A stretch of DNA of 64,000 nt from BOG-908 sp965198915. GTDB taxonomy: Bacteria; Pseudomonadota; Alphaproteobacteria; Acetobacterales; Acetobacteraceae. A model generated the notes under the pieces. The model saw only the letters and a program-made list of their open reading frames with translations. It made no database searches and had not been told where the DNA came from. Both the position numbers and the translations under genes were made by a program. Every line of letters begins with the position of its first letter. Position 1 is the stretch's first letter. The DNA lies in contig CBDAQC010000002.1 in assembly GCA_965198915.1 (NCBI GenBank), positions 620,001 through 684,000 of the forward strand, in the 5' to 3' direction. Below are positions 1-7,189 of the stretch, in pieces.

Positions 1-29
1 GGCGCCGTAATGCAAGGCAAGGGATGAGG

Positions 30-545
30 TCAGAACTGCAGTCGCAATCCCGCAGTCGCGGCTTCCGATCCGGTGGTCGTGCTCGCGTTCACCTGATCGT
101 ACCCGCCCGATAGGTTCACCACCGCATCCAGTCCGGGAAGACCGCCGATCGGCAGGGCGGCCGTGACCTTCAGGCCGGTGAAGTTCGCCTGGTCCGACGT
201 TGTGGCCGTCAGCGTCATCGGGCCCAGCAGGATCGGGGATGCGACCTGGCTGGGCTCCTGGTCACTACGCTTCAGTCGTTCGGCAAAAACGGTGATCTCT
301 TCGATACTGTCTTGGGCGATCGCGATGTCGAGCCGGGATGGGCCGCCTGCTGCCGCCGGGGCTCGATCGTCGAGGGACGGCCAGTTTTGGACGCGGAGCG
401 GCGCCATTGATTCTAACCTGACCGCCTGCGCGTGTTTTGGCGGCGTGGCGTGGGACGACCGTTTTGGTCCCGTAGAGGCAGCCGACGAGTCTGCTGCCGC
501 AAACGCCAGCGCCGTGCAGGCAACTCGCTGGACCAGGATCCTCAT
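30..545 (-). CDS. Secreted hypothetical protein with OMP-like C terminus
   Basis: A 171-residue protein I do not recognise by name. It opens with a plausible signal peptide (basic MRILVQR, then an alanine-rich stretch to about residue 23). A low-complexity Pro/Ala linker follows, then the segment EEITVFAERLK (about residues 82-92), which resembles the first strand of TonB-receptor plug domains. The C-terminal part alternates polar and hydrophobic residues and ends in Phe (LRLQF), as outer-membrane beta-strands usually do. I infer a periplasmic or outer-membrane protein. It is much too short to be a TonB receptor. The gene is transcribed alone, away from the EI24-like gene to its right. Confidence 0.6.
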   Translation of the reverse strand: MRILVQRVACTALAFAAADSSAASTGPKRSSHATPPKHAQAVRLESMAPLRVQNWPSLDDRAPAAAGGPSRLDIAIAQDSIEEITVFAERLKRSDQEPSQVASPILLGPMTLTATTSDQANFTGLKVTAALPIGGLPGLDAVVNLSGGYDQVNASTTTGSEAATAGLRLQF

Positions 546-795
546 GCTCTACGGCCTCATGCTCGATAGCGGGACACGTTTCCATGCGACAGCCGAGCGA
601 CTTCCAACTATGGCACAGAGCCCGCCAATGCGAAATCTGTTGTTGATGTTCTGCACCTTTATTGGACTGGACCAGGCGTGATCGCCTAGGAGTCTGCTCT
701 TGTAGTCCAGCCGAAGCGGCGATCGGCGCACACCGCCAATGCGCGTCTGCGCCGAACCAGGGCGCTCTGTTTTGAACAGAAGGTTTTCCTTCCTC

Positions 796-1452
796 ATGCT
801 CAAGCCGTTTTTCCGGGCGGTCGAACAACTCGACGATCGGGCGATCCTGGGTGTGCTGGTGCAAAGCCTCCTGCTCTCGGCTTTGGGCTTTGCCGCACTG
901 TGCGTGGGCGCCGTCTACGGGCTGCATCACGTGCTGGCAGGGACCGGCTGGGTAGCGTGGGTGGCCGGCGTGCTCGGCGGCTTTGCCGCGGCCGCGGCGG
1001 CGCTGTGGCTGTTCCTGCCGCTGGCCGTGGTGATCGCCTCGCTGTTCCTGGAGCCGGTGTGCCGGGCGGTGGAACGGCGGTGGTATCCCGGCTTGCCGCC
1101 ACCGGTTGGCGCGGCGCTTCCAGCCCAGCTTTGGGACGGGGTGGTCGTGGGCGGGCTGGTGCTGATGATGAGCGGGCTCTCGCTGGTGCTCGCTCTGCTT
1201 ATACCCGGCGTGGGGTTCGTGCTGGGGTGGGCGATCACCGCCTGGGCGTTGGGGCGCGGGTTGTTCGTGGCAGTGGCCATGCGCCGGATGAGCCGGGCGG
1301 AGGCGAACGCGCTCTACGGGCGGCACCGCTGGGGCGTGCTGCTGCAAGGCGCGGCGCTGGCGCTTGCGGGATCATTGCCGCTGGTGAACCTGCTGGTGCC
1401 TGTGCTGGGCACGGCCTGCATGGTGCATGTGCTGATGGACCGCCGCTTGTAG
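796..1452 (+). CDS. EI24/CysZ-like integral membrane protein
   Basis: A 218-residue multi-pass membrane protein starting MLKPFFRAVEQLDD. Hydrophobic segments lie at about residues 15-45, 55-80, 115-150 and 185-215. The pattern and the conserved start and middle (FFRAVEQL, then GWAITAWALGRGLFVAVAMRRM) fit the EI24 (CysZ/etoposide-induced 2.4) family seen in many alphaproteobacteria. CysZ proteins take part in sulfate uptake, but the function of the alphaproteobacterial members is not settled, so transport is only inferred. The frame stays open upstream to 739. I chose the ATG at 796 because family similarity begins there. Confidence 0.75.
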   Translation: MLKPFFRAVEQLDDRAILGVLVQSLLLSALGFAALCVGAVYGLHHVLAGTGWVAWVAGVLGGFAAAAAALWLFLPLAVVIASLFLEPVCRAVERRWYPGLPPPVGAALPAQLWDGVVVGGLVLMMSGLSLVLALLIPGVGFVLGWAITAWALGRGLFVAVAMRRMSRAEANALYGRHRWGVLLQGAALALAGSLPLVNLLVPVLGTACMVHVLMDRRL

Positions 1453-1645
1453 ACAAGGCGGCTCTCTCCGGCTTGCCAGGCAATCCGAGCCGGCTCGAAG
1501 CTCCGTTCGACGCCAGGGCTGCGTGCCGGCTTGGTTTTTTCCGCGTCCAGATCACGGGTTGTTTCTCGGGAACGCTGCGTGTTACGCCAGCGGTCTCGCG
1601 CCGCTTTGTAAAAGCGGCCGTCCTTAGCCAGGAGGGGGGCTGCCC

Positions 1646-2389
1646 TTGTTCAAACGCCGCAAGCCCGATGAGGAGCCGGAGGCACCCATGGATTTACAAC
1701 CTGCCGCACAGTCCGCACGGACGGAGGGCGCAGGCGCCCCCGATAACGGGCTGGGCGTGCCGCCGCGGCCGCCCGCGCCGCAGGCCACCGCCACGACCAC
1801 GACTGTCACCTCCGCCATGATGAAGGACCCGACTATGGGACGTCCGCCGTTTGCCAATCCGCCTGCCGCAGGTGGCGCCAACCCGCCGCTCGCCGGGGGC
1901 GGCAATCCGCCGATGCCGCAATCCGCGGCACCCCGGCCACCCGGCCCGCCAGTGGCGCGTACCGGACCGGACCGGCCTGCGCCCGTGCAGGAGCGCCGCA
2001 CGCTCGTCGTGGGCCGCGGCATCAGCGTGCAGGGCATGGTACAGGACGCCGAGCGGCTGGTCGTCGAGGGCACCGTGGAGGCCACGATGATCCACGCGAC
2101 CGAGCTGTCGGTCTCGCCCGGCGGCGTGTTCAAGGGCGAAGTGGAAGTGGAGAACGCCGAGGTTGCCGGGACGATCGACGGCACCGTCATGGCGCGCGGC
2201 AGCCTGGTGGTGCGCGGCACCGGCGTGGTGCTTGGCACCGCACGCTGCCGCCGGCTGCAGGTGGAGGATGGCGGGCAGATCACCGGACGGATCGAGATGC
2301 TGCCGGACACGGCGCGCGGTACGGCGCCGGTGGTGGCGCGCAGTGAGCCCGTCGAAGCCGTCAAGCCGGTGATGAGCTACGAGAGCTAG
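1646..2389 (+). CDS. Bactofilin family (polymer-forming cytoskeletal) protein
   Basis: 247 residues. Bactofilins polymerise without nucleotide into filaments that position cell-envelope machinery. The N-terminal ~115 residues are disordered (Pro/Gly/Ala-rich with basic MFKRRKP), followed by a right-handed beta-helix core at about residues 117-225. There, short repeats of the type VEGTVEA, FKGEVEVENAEV and AGTIDGTV give the regular six-residue hydrophobic spacing of the DUF583/bactofilin domain. The start is TTG: a very strong Shine-Dalgarno run (AGGAGGGGGG, 1630-1639) lies six bases upstream and no ATG fits. An Ala/Pro-rich tail with the core well inside the protein is usual for the family. 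Confidence 0.85.
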   Translation: MFKRRKPDEEPEAPMDLQPAAQSARTEGAGAPDNGLGVPPRPPAPQATATTTTVTSAMMKDPTMGRPPFANPPAAGGANPPLAGGGNPPMPQSAAPRPPGPPVARTGPDRPAPVQERRTLVVGRGISVQGMVQDAERLVVEGTVEATMIHATELSVSPGGVFKGEVEVENAEVAGTIDGTVMARGSLVVRGTGVVLGTARCRRLQVEDGGQITGRIEMLPDTARGTAPVVARSEPVEAVKPVMSYES

Positions 2390-2401
2390 CATCGTTGCGT
2401 G

Positions 2402-2437
2402 CGCGCGCTTGTGCCGGCAATCAGGCACGGGCGCGCG
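2402..2437 (+). terminator. Stem-loop downstream of the bactofilin gene
   Basis: A 14-bp stem (two G-U pairs, eight-base loop) begins 12 bases after the bactofilin stop. There is no U-tract, so it may be a weak or factor-assisted terminator or an mRNA 3'-end stabiliser. An A/T-rich repeat copy follows about 30 bases later. Confidence 0.4.
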
Positions 2438-2466
2438 GCGGCGTGCTGTCGTTCTGTGCACAGTTA

Positions 2467-2518
2467 GAAAGCAAGCAGTCCTTTTTTGAAAAAAAGGACC
2501 AAAAAACATTTGCTTCCT
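2467..2518 (+). repeat. A/T hairpin repeat, copy A (solo)
   Basis: A near-canonical copy of the dispersed element: outer arm GCAAGCA, inner hairpin GTCC-T6-G-A7-GGAC, a conserved run CAAAAAACATTTG, then the closing arm GCTTCC, followed by CGCATTTGC. It lies between the 3' ends of the convergent bactofilin (+) and methyltransferase (-) genes. 'Plus' here means the hairpin precedes the CAAAAAACTTTTG box. Confidence 0.85.
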
Positions 2519-2633
2519 CGCATTTGCTGTTTCCCCGGACTGGATGTGATCCGCGCTGGCTGATGCGCGACCATCGCGCACTTGGCGTTCGCAATGCTAT
2601 GTCGAAAACTCCGAAGCTATGCAGTAACGGCTT

Positions 2634-3203
2634 TTACCCGGCCTGCAGCAAGTCGATACGGTAATCGCGTTGCCTGATTCCGGTATGTCGCAAGAATTTC
2701 GCAGTAGAGACGAACAACTCGGCCGCCTCGTCCCCGGTGGTGGGTGAATCCGTGTAGCCGGTCCAGTTCACCAGCAATACGGCCCCATCACGCGCAAGGC
2801 TGCCGGACGCGAGGCGCGCGGTGCTGGCAACGTCGTCGCGATCCAGAAAATACAGCATTTCGGAGATGACGATCAGGTCGAACAGGCCAGGCGGCCAATC
2901 CTGCGGAATGCGGGCCTGGCGGATGGTGACGTGGGACAGAGGCGCGCAACGTCGCCGGGCGAGAGCGACGGCTTCGGCGGAGATGTCGAGCGCCAGAAGC
3001 GAGGAGGTGCGTTCGGCAAGCCGCGCGGTCTGGGCGCCGATGGAGCAGCCGACCTCCAGTATGCGGGCGGGGTGAAAAGTGGGGATCGTGGCCAGCGTGC
3101 GGTCGTATTTCTCGCGCTCGTAGGAGCTGGTCTCGACGTCCCACGGATCCGGGCCGCGCGTGTGTATGCGGTCGAAAACGTCGGCGTCCCAGGATTTCGT
3201 CAT
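2634..3203 (-). CDS. SAM-dependent methyltransferase, NodS-like
   Basis: 189 residues, starting MTKSWDADVFDRIHTRGPDPWDVETSSYEREKY-type, the signature opening of the NodS (nodulation N-methyltransferase) family. SAM-binding motif I is ILEVGCSIG (about residues 47-55), the motif II acid lies in LLALDIS, and motif III is in DLIVISEMLYFL. Family members methylate small acceptors including sugar amines; the substrate here is unknown. Its ATG overlaps the stop of the acyl-CoA dehydrogenase-like gene by four bases (ATGA at 3200-3203), so the two are translationally coupled. A link to glycan or polyketide tailoring is inference. Confidence 0.8.
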   Translation of the reverse strand: MTKSWDADVFDRIHTRGPDPWDVETSSYEREKYDRTLATIPTFHPARILEVGCSIGAQTARLAERTSSLLALDISAEAVALARRRCAPLSHVTIRQARIPQDWPPGLFDLIVISEMLYFLDRDDVASTARLASGSLARDGAVLLVNWTGYTDSPTTGDEAAELFVSTAKFLRHTGIRQRDYRIDLLQAG

Positions 3204-4252
3204 GCGGGGACCTCGTTGCTGGCGAAGTAGGCGGCGGCTTCGGTCAAGGTTTCGTCCGGGGCGGGCTGGCGCAGGTAGGTGGCAAGGTCGCGCATCGTGG
3301 CCTCGGCGGGGTGGCCGGCGACGAAGGCGGACAGGCCCAGGCTGCGCTGGGTAAGCTGGATGACGGCAAGGGCCGCCCTTTCTACCGCTATGCGGGCGAG
3401 GTTGACGTAGGCTGCGGTCTCGGCAGGGTCGGGGCTCGCCCCCTCGGCCAGGGTTGCGGTCTTGGCTAGCCAGAGAGCCGCCGTCTCCTGCGCGATCAGG
3501 GCGTCGCCCAGCCGGGCGAGCTGGTGCGGGTTTGCCAGGCGTCCGCGGGCGATCAGTTCGGCCCGCGTGGTGGCTATCAGGGAATCGATACCGCCGAGGG
3601 TGACGGCGGAAGTGCGCCAGGCGCCGGCGGAGAAGATCGGCTGGCGCAGGTAGTCGCCCGGGGCACCGATGATTTCGGCCGGCAGATCGGTAAGGTCGAC
3701 GGCGCCGGTCGTGGCGGAACGCATGCCTTGCAGGCGGATGCGGGCGGGCCGGGCGCGGGCGGCGCCGTCCAGCGTCACCAGCGCCAGGACGGGGTCGCCG
3801 TTCGGCGGCTGAGCGGTGACCAAGGCACAAGTGAGGTGGCCGGCGCCTGAGCAGATGGCCTTGCCGCCGTGCAGGCGATCGTCTTGCAGGCGCAAAGGGT
3901 GCTCGCCATCGGTGACCCAGAGGCCGAAGAGGTGGCCTTGCCGAGCCTCGGCGGCCAGATGCGCGAGTTGGGCTTGCGTGCCGTAAGTGGCCACCAGCTT
4001 CACGGCGTTCACGTGGCCTTCGTAGAGACGGCCGGTGGCCAGGTGGCCGTGGCCGATAAGCCGGAGCGTGCGGAGAAGGTTTTGCGCGCCGTCCTGCGTG
4101 GATCCGGCACCCTGGCCGCCGTGGCTCGGCGGGAAGGGGGCAATAAGCGCGCCTGTTGCGGCCAGGTCGGCGATGTTCTGGGTGGGAAAGGCTGAGTCGG
4201 CGTCTAGCTGGGGGGCACGGGACTGGAAGATGGGAACCAGGGTTGGCAGCAT
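3200..4252 (-). CDS. Acyl-CoA dehydrogenase-like protein
   Basis: About 350 residues in one frame, resembling acyl-CoA dehydrogenases throughout: an N-terminal helical region (LDADSAFPTQNIADLAATG; GALIAPFPPSHGGQG), a central beta domain (GLWVTDGE, then SGAGHLTCALV), and a C-terminal helical bundle ending SLGLSAFVAGHPAEATMRDLA. The usual C-terminal catalytic Glu region is poorly conserved, so the substrate cannot be named. It is the first gene of a two-gene unit with the overlapping NodS-like methyltransferase. The start is uncertain: ATG at 4252 or GTG at 4267 (just inside the edge of an A/T repeat); neither has a strong ribosome-binding site. Confidence 0.75.
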   Translation of the reverse strand: MLPTLVPIFQSRAPQLDADSAFPTQNIADLAATGALIAPFPPSHGGQGAGSTQDGAQNLLRTLRLIGHGHLATGRLYEGHVNAVKLVATYGTQAQLAHLAAEARQGHLFGLWVTDGEHPLRLQDDRLHGGKAICSGAGHLTCALVTAQPPNGDPVLALVTLDGAARARPARIRLQGMRSATTGAVDLTDLPAEIIGAPGDYLRQPIFSAGAWRTSAVTLGGIDSLIATTRAELIARGRLANPHQLARLGDALIAQETAALWLAKTATLAEGASPDPAETAAYVNLARIAVERAALAVIQLTQRSLGLSAFVAGHPAEATMRDLATYLRQPAPDETLTEAAAYFASNEVPA

Positions 4253-4273
4253 GGTTGGGGAACGCACGTCGAA

Positions 4274-4326
4274 AGGAAGGAAGCAGTTCTTTTTTGAAAA
4301 AAAGAACCAAAAAACTTTTGCTTCTC
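4274..4326 (+). repeat. A/T hairpin repeat, copy B1 (left half of an inverted pair)
   Basis: Canonical copy: arm GGAAGCA, hairpin GTTC-T6-G-A7-GAAC, box CAAAAAACTTTTG, arm CTTC. It faces copy B2 (4403-4452) across about 75 bp of GC-rich spacer. The pair fills the divergent region between the ACAD-like gene (start 4252/4267) and htpG (start 4494). Confidence 0.9.
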
Positions 4327-4402
4327 CGTCCGCCCGGCGTGCGGCGCCGTCCTGCCAGTGCGCGCTTTGGCGCGGCGGGGTGAGCTTTGGTGCAGCCGGG
4401 CA

Positions 4403-4452
4403 TCAAAAGTTTTTGGTTCTTCTTTTCAAAGCAGAACGCCTTGCCTTGCCTT
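4403..4452 (-). repeat. A/T hairpin repeat, copy B2 (right half of an inverted pair)
   Basis: Inverted, somewhat degenerate copy: box CAAAAGTTTTTGG, then a broken hairpin (TTCTTCTTTTCAAAGCAGAAC) and an outer arm rich in TTGCCTTCC. It ends about 40 nt before the htpG start codon, so it would lie in or next to the htpG leader. Confidence 0.75.
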
Positions 4453-4493
4453 CCACCCCCACCTACCTCGCGCCCCCAGGAGGATTTCACGCC

Positions 4494-6323
4494 ATGTCCG
4501 AAACGCAAACCGTAGAGCGCCACGAGTTCGGAGCCGAGGTGGGGCGCCTGCTCGATCTGGTCGTGCACTCGCTGTATTCCGAGCGGGAGATCTTCCTGCG
4601 CGAGCTGGTGGCCAACGCGGCGGACGCCACCGACCGCCGCCGGTTCGAGGCGCTGAGTGACGCGGCGCTGGGGCTGCCCGAAGGTGCCGGCGTGCGCGTG
4701 GTGCCGGACAGGGACGCGCGCACCCTGACCATCGAGGACCAGGGCATCGGCATGAGCCGCGAGGAGCTGGCGCAGAACCTGGGCACGATCGCGCGCAGCG
4801 GGACCCGGGCGTTCGCCGCCGGGCTGGAGGGTGCCAAGCCGGACGAAAAACCCAGCCTGATCGGGCAGTTCGGCGTCGGATTCTACGCGGCTTTCATGGT
4901 GGCGGACCGTGTTGAGGTGACATCACGCAAGGCCGGCAGCGAGCAGGCCTGGCTGTGGGCCAGCGACGGACGGGGCGAATATACGCTGGCGCCGGCGGAG
5001 CGGGACGCTGCGGGCACGACCATCGTCCTGCACATGAAGCCGGATGCGGAGGAATATCTGGAGCCGTACCGGCTGGAGACGGCGATACGCAAATGGGCGG
5101 ACCACATTGCTTTGCCGATCACCGTGGCGCGGGATGGCAAGGACGTGGCGGCCAACGAAGGCACCGCACTTTGGCGCAAGCCGAAGAGCGAGGTGAGCGA
5201 GGAGCAGAGCCTGGCCCTGTACCGCCACCTGGGCCACTACTTCGACACGCCGTGGGCGACTCTGCAGTGGCGCGCGGAAGGGCAGCTCGAGTTCTACGCG
5301 CTGCTGTTCGTGCCGGGCGCCAAGCCGTTCGATCCGGTGGAAGGCGACCGCGCCTCACATGTGCGGCTGCATGTCAGGCGGATGTTCATCACCGACGACG
5401 CGAAGCTGCTGCCGGAATGGCTGCGCTTCGTGCAAGGCGTGGTCGATACCGAGGACCTGCCGCTGAACGTCAGCCGAGAGATGCTGCAGGCGACGCCCGT
5501 GCTGGCGCGCATACGCAAGGCGGTGACCAACCGCGTGCTGACCGAGCTGAAGACGCGCGCCAAGGAAACCGAGGAATACGCAAAATTCTGGGAGAATTTC
5601 GGCCCCACGATGAAAGAGGGGCTGTGGGACGACACCGAGCACCGCGCGACGCTGTCCGAGCTGATGCGCTTCCGCAGTTCCACCGTGGAAGGCTGGGTGT
5701 CGCTGGCCGATTACGTTTCGCGCATGAAGGATGGGCAGGAGGCGATCTACATCCTGATCGGTGACGATGCGGCGGCGCTGGCGGGTTCCGCGCAACTGGA
5801 GGGATTCCGCGCGCGCGGGCTGGAGGTGCTGCTGCTGTCGGATGCGGTCGATGCGTTCTGGCCGGAGCGGATGAGCGAGTTCGACGGCAAGCCGATACGC
5901 AGCGTGACCCAGGGCGCGGCCGACCTTTCCAAGTTCGCCGTGGAAGCCGGTGGCGAGGCGGCGGATACGGGCAAGCTGGTGGAGGCGCTGAAGACGGCGC
6001 TGGGCGACAGGGTGGACGAGGTACGTGCCACGGATCGACTGGTGGACAGTGCCGTTGTGCTGACCGCGAAGGCGGCCGGCCCCGACCTGCAGATGCAGCG
6101 CCTGATGCGGCGGACCGGGCGGGCCGGGTTCTCCGGTGCCCCGGTGCTGGAGATCAATCCCCGGCACGCGCTGATCGCGTCGCTGGCGAAACGGGCGGAG
6201 GCTGGCGAGAATCTGGCGGAGGTGGCCGAGGTCCTGCTGGACCTGGCGCGGGTGCAGGACGGCGAGGCCCCTGCCGACCCGGCGGCGTTCACGCGCCGCG
6301 TGGTGGCGGCGATGGTGGGGTAG
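4494..6323 (+). CDS. htpG: Molecular chaperone HtpG (Hsp90)
   Basis: 609 residues, the usual HtpG length. It is a cytosolic ATP-dependent chaperone dimer. The N-terminal GHKL ATPase domain (about 1-215) carries the family landmarks: ELVANAADATDRRRFEAL (normally SNASDAIDK), EDQGIGMSREEL, SRSGTRAF-type lid residues and GQFGVGFYAAFMVAD. The middle domain follows (VRLHVRRMFITDDAKLLPEWLRFVQGVVDTEDLPLNVSREMLQ split over about 285-325, including the catalytic Arg region), then the C-terminal dimerisation domain. A good Shine-Dalgarno (AGGAGG, 4478-4483) precedes the ATG. The serine of the usual NASD motif is alanine here, which is uncommon. The leader carries an A/T repeat pair. Confidence 0.97.
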   Translation: MSETQTVERHEFGAEVGRLLDLVVHSLYSEREIFLRELVANAADATDRRRFEALSDAALGLPEGAGVRVVPDRDARTLTIEDQGIGMSREELAQNLGTIARSGTRAFAAGLEGAKPDEKPSLIGQFGVGFYAAFMVADRVEVTSRKAGSEQAWLWASDGRGEYTLAPAERDAAGTTIVLHMKPDAEEYLEPYRLETAIRKWADHIALPITVARDGKDVAANEGTALWRKPKSEVSEEQSLALYRHLGHYFDTPWATLQWRAEGQLEFYALLFVPGAKPFDPVEGDRASHVRLHVRRMFITDDAKLLPEWLRFVQGVVDTEDLPLNVSREMLQATPVLARIRKAVTNRVLTELKTRAKETEEYAKFWENFGPTMKEGLWDDTEHRATLSELMRFRSSTVEGWVSLADYVSRMKDGQEAIYILIGDDAAALAGSAQLEGFRARGLEVLLLSDAVDAFWPERMSEFDGKPIRSVTQGAADLSKFAVEAGGEAADTGKLVEALKTALGDRVDEVRATDRLVDSAVVLTAKAAGPDLQMQRLMRRTGRAGFSGAPVLEINPRHALIASLAKRAEAGENLAEVAEVLLDLARVQDGEAPADPAAFTRRVVAAMVG

Positions 6324-6324
6324 G

Positions 6325-6777
6325 CTAGGCCAGGTAGCCGATCGTTCCGGTGATGCCGGCACCGGCCTGGACGCCTGCGTTCAGGTTGCGGGTCAGCAGG
6401 ATGGCTTTCGGCTCGGCCTGGCCCACGAGCAGGCTGAAGATGGGCGAGGCGACCTGCCAGGCGAAGCGCTCCGGATCGATGCCAAGAAGCATAAGAGTGC
6501 TGGAGAAGCTGCTTACGCGCGCAGTGGTTCGCGGGCGTGCGGGGTCAAACAGGACATGCACGTTCTGGCCGACTGTGTATCCGCCGATCAAGCCGCCTTG
6601 CTGGTAGCTGACGAGGGTGCCGTGCGGCGTGCCGAAGGTGATCTGGGGGTTCGATCCGCCCGCTTTGAGGCGCGTCACGGTGCCGGGTGCGGACGCCGCG
6701 GGCGCAATGAAGCGGCTGGTCTGCCAGGCCGTCATGCCGGCGGCACCGACCAGCAGCAGGCCGGCCATCCACAGCAC
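6325..6777 (-). CDS. DUF3592-like membrane protein
   Basis: 150 residues with one N-terminal membrane helix (WMAGLLLVGAAGMTAW, residues 3-18) and a second weak hydrophobic stretch near 110-125. Between them is a small beta domain: APGTVTRL, VSYQQGG, YTVGQNVHVLFDPARPR. The 'YxVGqxVxVlYdPxxP' pattern is typical of DUF3592 proteins, whose function is unknown. The start may be GTG at 6777 or ATG at 6768. It ends one base from the htpG stop (convergent) and lies 21 bases downstream of the frameshifted secreted gene, probably in the same transcript. Confidence 0.65.
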   Translation of the reverse strand: MLWMAGLLLVGAAGMTAWQTSRFIAPAASAPGTVTRLKAGGSNPQITFGTPHGTLVSYQQGGLIGGYTVGQNVHVLFDPARPRTTARVSSFSSTLMLLGIDPERFAWQVASPIFSLLVGQAEPKAILLTRNLNAGVQAGAGITGTIGYLA

Positions 6778-6798
6778 GCGGCGTAGCGGGCCCGCTAC

Positions 6799-7088
6799 CT
6801 AGTTCATCGCCCGGCATTCGGAGACGAACACATCGGGCTTTGTGCGATCCGGTTGCACGGCGCAGATGACGTAGTGGGTGTCTCGCTTCAGCAGGTAGCC
6901 AAACTCGCTTACCCCGACTGCGATGTTGACGACCTGGTAGCCGTCCGTGATCGGTTGCTGCAGGGAGCGTGGCAAGGGCTGGAACATTGTGGCACCGTCG
7001 CAAGCGCGGCGGCCGGTGGCGGTGCCGCGCAAGAAGCGCCGACCTGCGCCAGAAGCGCAAAGGCAATCCCGCCAAGCATCAGGCGCAT
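6799..7088 (-). pseudogene. Small secreted protein gene with a frameshift
   Basis: Two adjacent reading frames together describe one small exported protein. From ATG 7088 the frame encodes a good signal peptide (MRLMLGGIAFALLAQVGASC-type) but then degenerates into low-complexity residues. A different frame then gives a convincing mature domain, FQPLPRSLQQPITDGYQV and FGYLLKRDTHYVICAVQPD, ending at 6799 with CRAMN. The total (290 bp) is one base short of an in-frame gene, so a single-base change in the GCCGCCGCGC stretch around 7005-7025 would restore it. It could be a real pseudogene or a sequencing or assembly error. I do not recognise the family; the two paired Cys residues suggest a periplasmic fold. 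Confidence 0.6.
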
Positions 7089-7133
7089 CAACCGCGTCTC
7101 CCAACTGCGCAACCCAAGGGGCGAAGCCCAGGA

Positions 7134-7186
7134 GTCTGGGGCCCCGGCCCCAGCGGGGTCCAGGGCAGCGCCCCTGGCCTTGCCCA
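7134..7186 (-). repeat. GC-rich dispersed repeat, copy 1
   Basis: Contains TCTGGGGCC-CCG-GCCCCAG (hairpin), then GGGGTCCAGGGC and GCGCCCCTGGCCTTGCCC (second hairpin). It lies directly after the M20 peptidase stop (7190). Closely similar sequence recurs at 36127-36160 and 61676-61736. The position suggests a terminator role for this copy. Confidence 0.8.
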
Positions 7187-7189
7187 ATC

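Noticed and set aside
4035..4493. N-terminal extension of HtpG
   Set aside because: Those codons translate opposite-strand ACAD-like sequence and the A/T repeat (KQFFFEKKNQKTF-like); the Shine-Dalgarno and family similarity start at 4494.
2634..4568. One 644-residue reading frame spanning the methyltransferase, the ACAD-like gene in a shifted frame, and an A/T repeat
   Set aside because: Only its C-terminal 189 residues (from ATG 3203) form the methyltransferase; the rest reads Pro/Arg-rich out-of-frame sequence of the ACAD-like gene and the translated repeat.
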